Of a stretch of 64,000 nt of DNA, positions 63,068-64,000 are shown piece after piece. This DNA is from Flavobacterium sp. CF108 (GTDB lineage Bacteria; Bacteroidota; Bacteroidia; Flavobacteriales; Flavobacteriaceae), in NCBI RefSeq assembly GCF_900129795.1, contig NZ_FQWW01000001.1, positions 248,001 to 312,000 on the forward strand, given 5' to 3'. A model generated the notes under the pieces. It worked only from the letters and a program-made list of their open reading frames with translations, searched no databases and had not been told where the DNA came from. Positions within the stretch are counted from its first letter, which is position 1; every line of letters begins with the position of its first letter. The translations under genes were made by a program, and so were the position numbers.

Positions 63068-63649
63068 ATGAAAGCACTTTTAAAACAAAATATTGCTAAA
63101 CATATTTCTCTTTCAGAAAATGAAATAGAAGATTTTTACAATTTATTTGAGCAAACGTTAATCCCCAAAAAAAACTTCTTACTCAGAGAAGGCGAGATTT
63201 GCAAATTTGAAGGTTTTGTTACCAAAGGGCTTTTTCGGGTTTATCATATTGATAAAAATGGTTTTGAACAAATACTCTATTTTGCTATTGAAAATTGGTG
63301 GATTACTGATATTGATAGTTTTACTACTGAAACCCCTTCGCAACTTTTCATAGAAGCACTCGAAGACAGCGAAGTGCTTGTGATTTCTAAAAAAGATAAG
63401 GAGTTTGCTTATGCTAATTTACCTAAAATTGAAAAGCTGTTTCGGGTAATGACACAAAAAACGCACGTTGCTCTTCAACGAAGAATGATAGATAACCTTA
63501 GCAAAACAGCAGAATCCCGTTATATCGAATTTATAGAAAAATACCCACAGCTTATTCAACGACTTTCTAACATACAAATAGCTGCTTATTTGGGTATTAC
63601 CAATGTTTTTTTGAGTAATATTCGAAAGAAAATTGCTGTCAAAAAATAA
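63068..63649 (+). CDS. Crp/Fnr-family transcriptional regulator (paralogue 2)
   Basis: 193 residues, aligning end to end with the copy at 9461. The CNB-like domain has FLLREGEICKFEGFVTKGLF and FEQILYFAIENWWITDIDSF. The dimer helix has KTHVALQRRMIDNLSKTAES, and the HTH has IQIAAYLGITNVFLSNIRKK. No Fe-S cysteines are present. The next gene (MBL fold) is in the same direction 88 bp downstream, with the shared palindrome between them, so this is probably a local activator pair. Confidence 0.9.
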   Translation: MKALLKQNIAKHISLSENEIEDFYNLFEQTLIPKKNFLLREGEICKFEGFVTKGLFRVYHIDKNGFEQILYFAIENWWITDIDSFTTETPSQLFIEALEDSEVLVISKKDKEFAYANLPKIEKLFRVMTQKTHVALQRRMIDNLSKTAESRYIEFIEKYPQLIQRLSNIQIAAYLGITNVFLSNIRKKIAVKK

Positions 63650-63664
63650 GATTTCCCTTTATTT

Positions 63665-63712
63665 ATTAAACTAGTTTAATGTTTTAAGATTGCATTTCAT
63701 TTCATCTTTGCA
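63665..63712 (+). promoter_or_regulatory. Crp/Fnr-type operator and -7 element for the MBL-fold gene
   Basis: ATTAAAC-TA-GTTTAAT (63665-63680) is a perfect palindrome. TTTG in CATCTTTGCA (63703-63712) follows after exactly 26 bases, the same spacing as at 9448-9401. Confidence 0.7.
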
Positions 63713-63737
63713 GTGTTAATTTAAACCAACACAAGAA

Positions 63738-64000
63738 ATGAAACACACTATCTCGAGAGTATTTATAACAATTTTAATTTTATTGAATATGAAATCACAA
63801 GCACAAAGTTTCAAAACAATTCAAAGTAAAGATTTAAAACTTCAGGTTTACAACGCATCAGAAAACAACTTTGGTGTAGCATCGGTAATTGTATCGGGAA
63901 AAACAGACGCAGTTTTAATTGATGCGCAATTTACTTTAGCGGATGCCGAAAAAGCAGCACAGGAGATTAAATCAAGTGGTAAAAAATTAACTGTAATTTT
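63738..64000 (+). CDS. MBL-fold metallo-hydrolase, exported (3' end outside window)
   Basis: The first 87 codons are visible. Signal peptide MKHTISRVFITILILLNMKSQAQ, then the beta-strand start of a metallo-beta-lactamase fold: NNFGVASVIVSGKTDAVLID, with the DAQF turn preceding the helix. The metal-binding HxHxDH would lie just past the window end, so the enzyme type cannot be settled. It is preceded by the Crp/Fnr gene and the palindromic operator. Confidence 0.8.
   Translation, partial: MKHTISRVFITILILLNMKSQAQSFKTIQSKDLKLQVYNASENNFGVASVIVSGKTDAVLIDAQFTLADAEKAAQEIKSSGKKLTVI

Noticed and set aside
1..64000. CRISPR array, rRNA operon, transposase or replication origin
   Set aside because: No regularly spaced direct repeats, no rRNA-like sequence and no transposase-like protein seen; the inverted repeats are isolated intergenic palindromes.

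Overview
The window comes from a low-GC member of the Bacteroidota, most likely Flavobacterium or a close relative. The evidence is a SusC/SusD pair, two secreted proteins with type IX secretion C-terminal tails, promoters of the TTG-N19-TAnnTTTG type, absence of Shine-Dalgarno sequences, strong A+T bias, and intergenic inverted repeats typical of the group. The genus is an inference.

Layout. 1-6.1 kb holds core genes: the 3' part of pheT, a four-gene operon (unknown protein, 7-TM protein, histidine kinase, LuxR-type response regulator), apt, and tRNA-Arg(ACG). 6.1-7.13 kb is a ~1 kb insertion bounded by a duplicated tRNA 3' end and carrying one membrane-anchored gene of unknown function. 7.3-17.2 kb is an accessory region of regulators (HxlR x2, AraC x2, Crp/Fnr, an excisionase-like HTH) and small redox or hydrolase enzymes. 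17.4-52.5 kb is the main feature: about 17 genes, all but one on the minus strand, combining SusCD, glycosidases (GH36, GH42, GH43, GH127, a DUF5695-like protein), peptidases (DPP IV-like S9, Xaa-Pro aminopeptidase M24, M61, DUF885, a secreted HEFAH protein), an APC permease and a complete four-enzyme trans-4-hydroxy-L-proline catabolic set with a divergent AraC regulator. 52.7-54.2 kb is a pseudogene graveyard (transglutaminase, VOC/glyoxalase, EamA transporter). 54.4-62.6 kb holds a secreted PL1 pectate lyase, a LytTR two-component pair, an outer-membrane barrel, the intact EamA paralogue, a decayed stretch, and an unknown protein plus WD40 lipoprotein. The window ends with a second Crp/Fnr gene and the start of an MBL-fold gene.

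How the genes may work together. I read the 17-52 kb block as one system for eating plant hydroxyproline-rich glycoproteins of the extensin type. In extensins, Hyp carries beta-L-arabinofuranosides with a terminal alpha-L-Araf, and Ser carries alpha-galactose. GH43, GH127 and GH36 match those linkages. The prolyl-type peptidases match the peptide backbone, and the 4-Hyp epimerase, D-Hyp dehydrogenase, deaminase and alpha-ketoglutarate-semialdehyde dehydrogenase turn released Hyp into 2-oxoglutarate. A shared 24-27 bp motif lies upstream of susC, the Hyp operon, the DPP IV gene and, more weakly, the secreted metallopeptidase, which suggests co-regulation. The substrate is an inference from gene content.

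A second regulatory pattern is seen directly. The two Crp/Fnr paralogues, 53 kb apart, each have the same palindrome (ATTRAAC-nn-GTTYAAT), at exactly the same spacing from the same -7-like element, in front of the next downstream gene.
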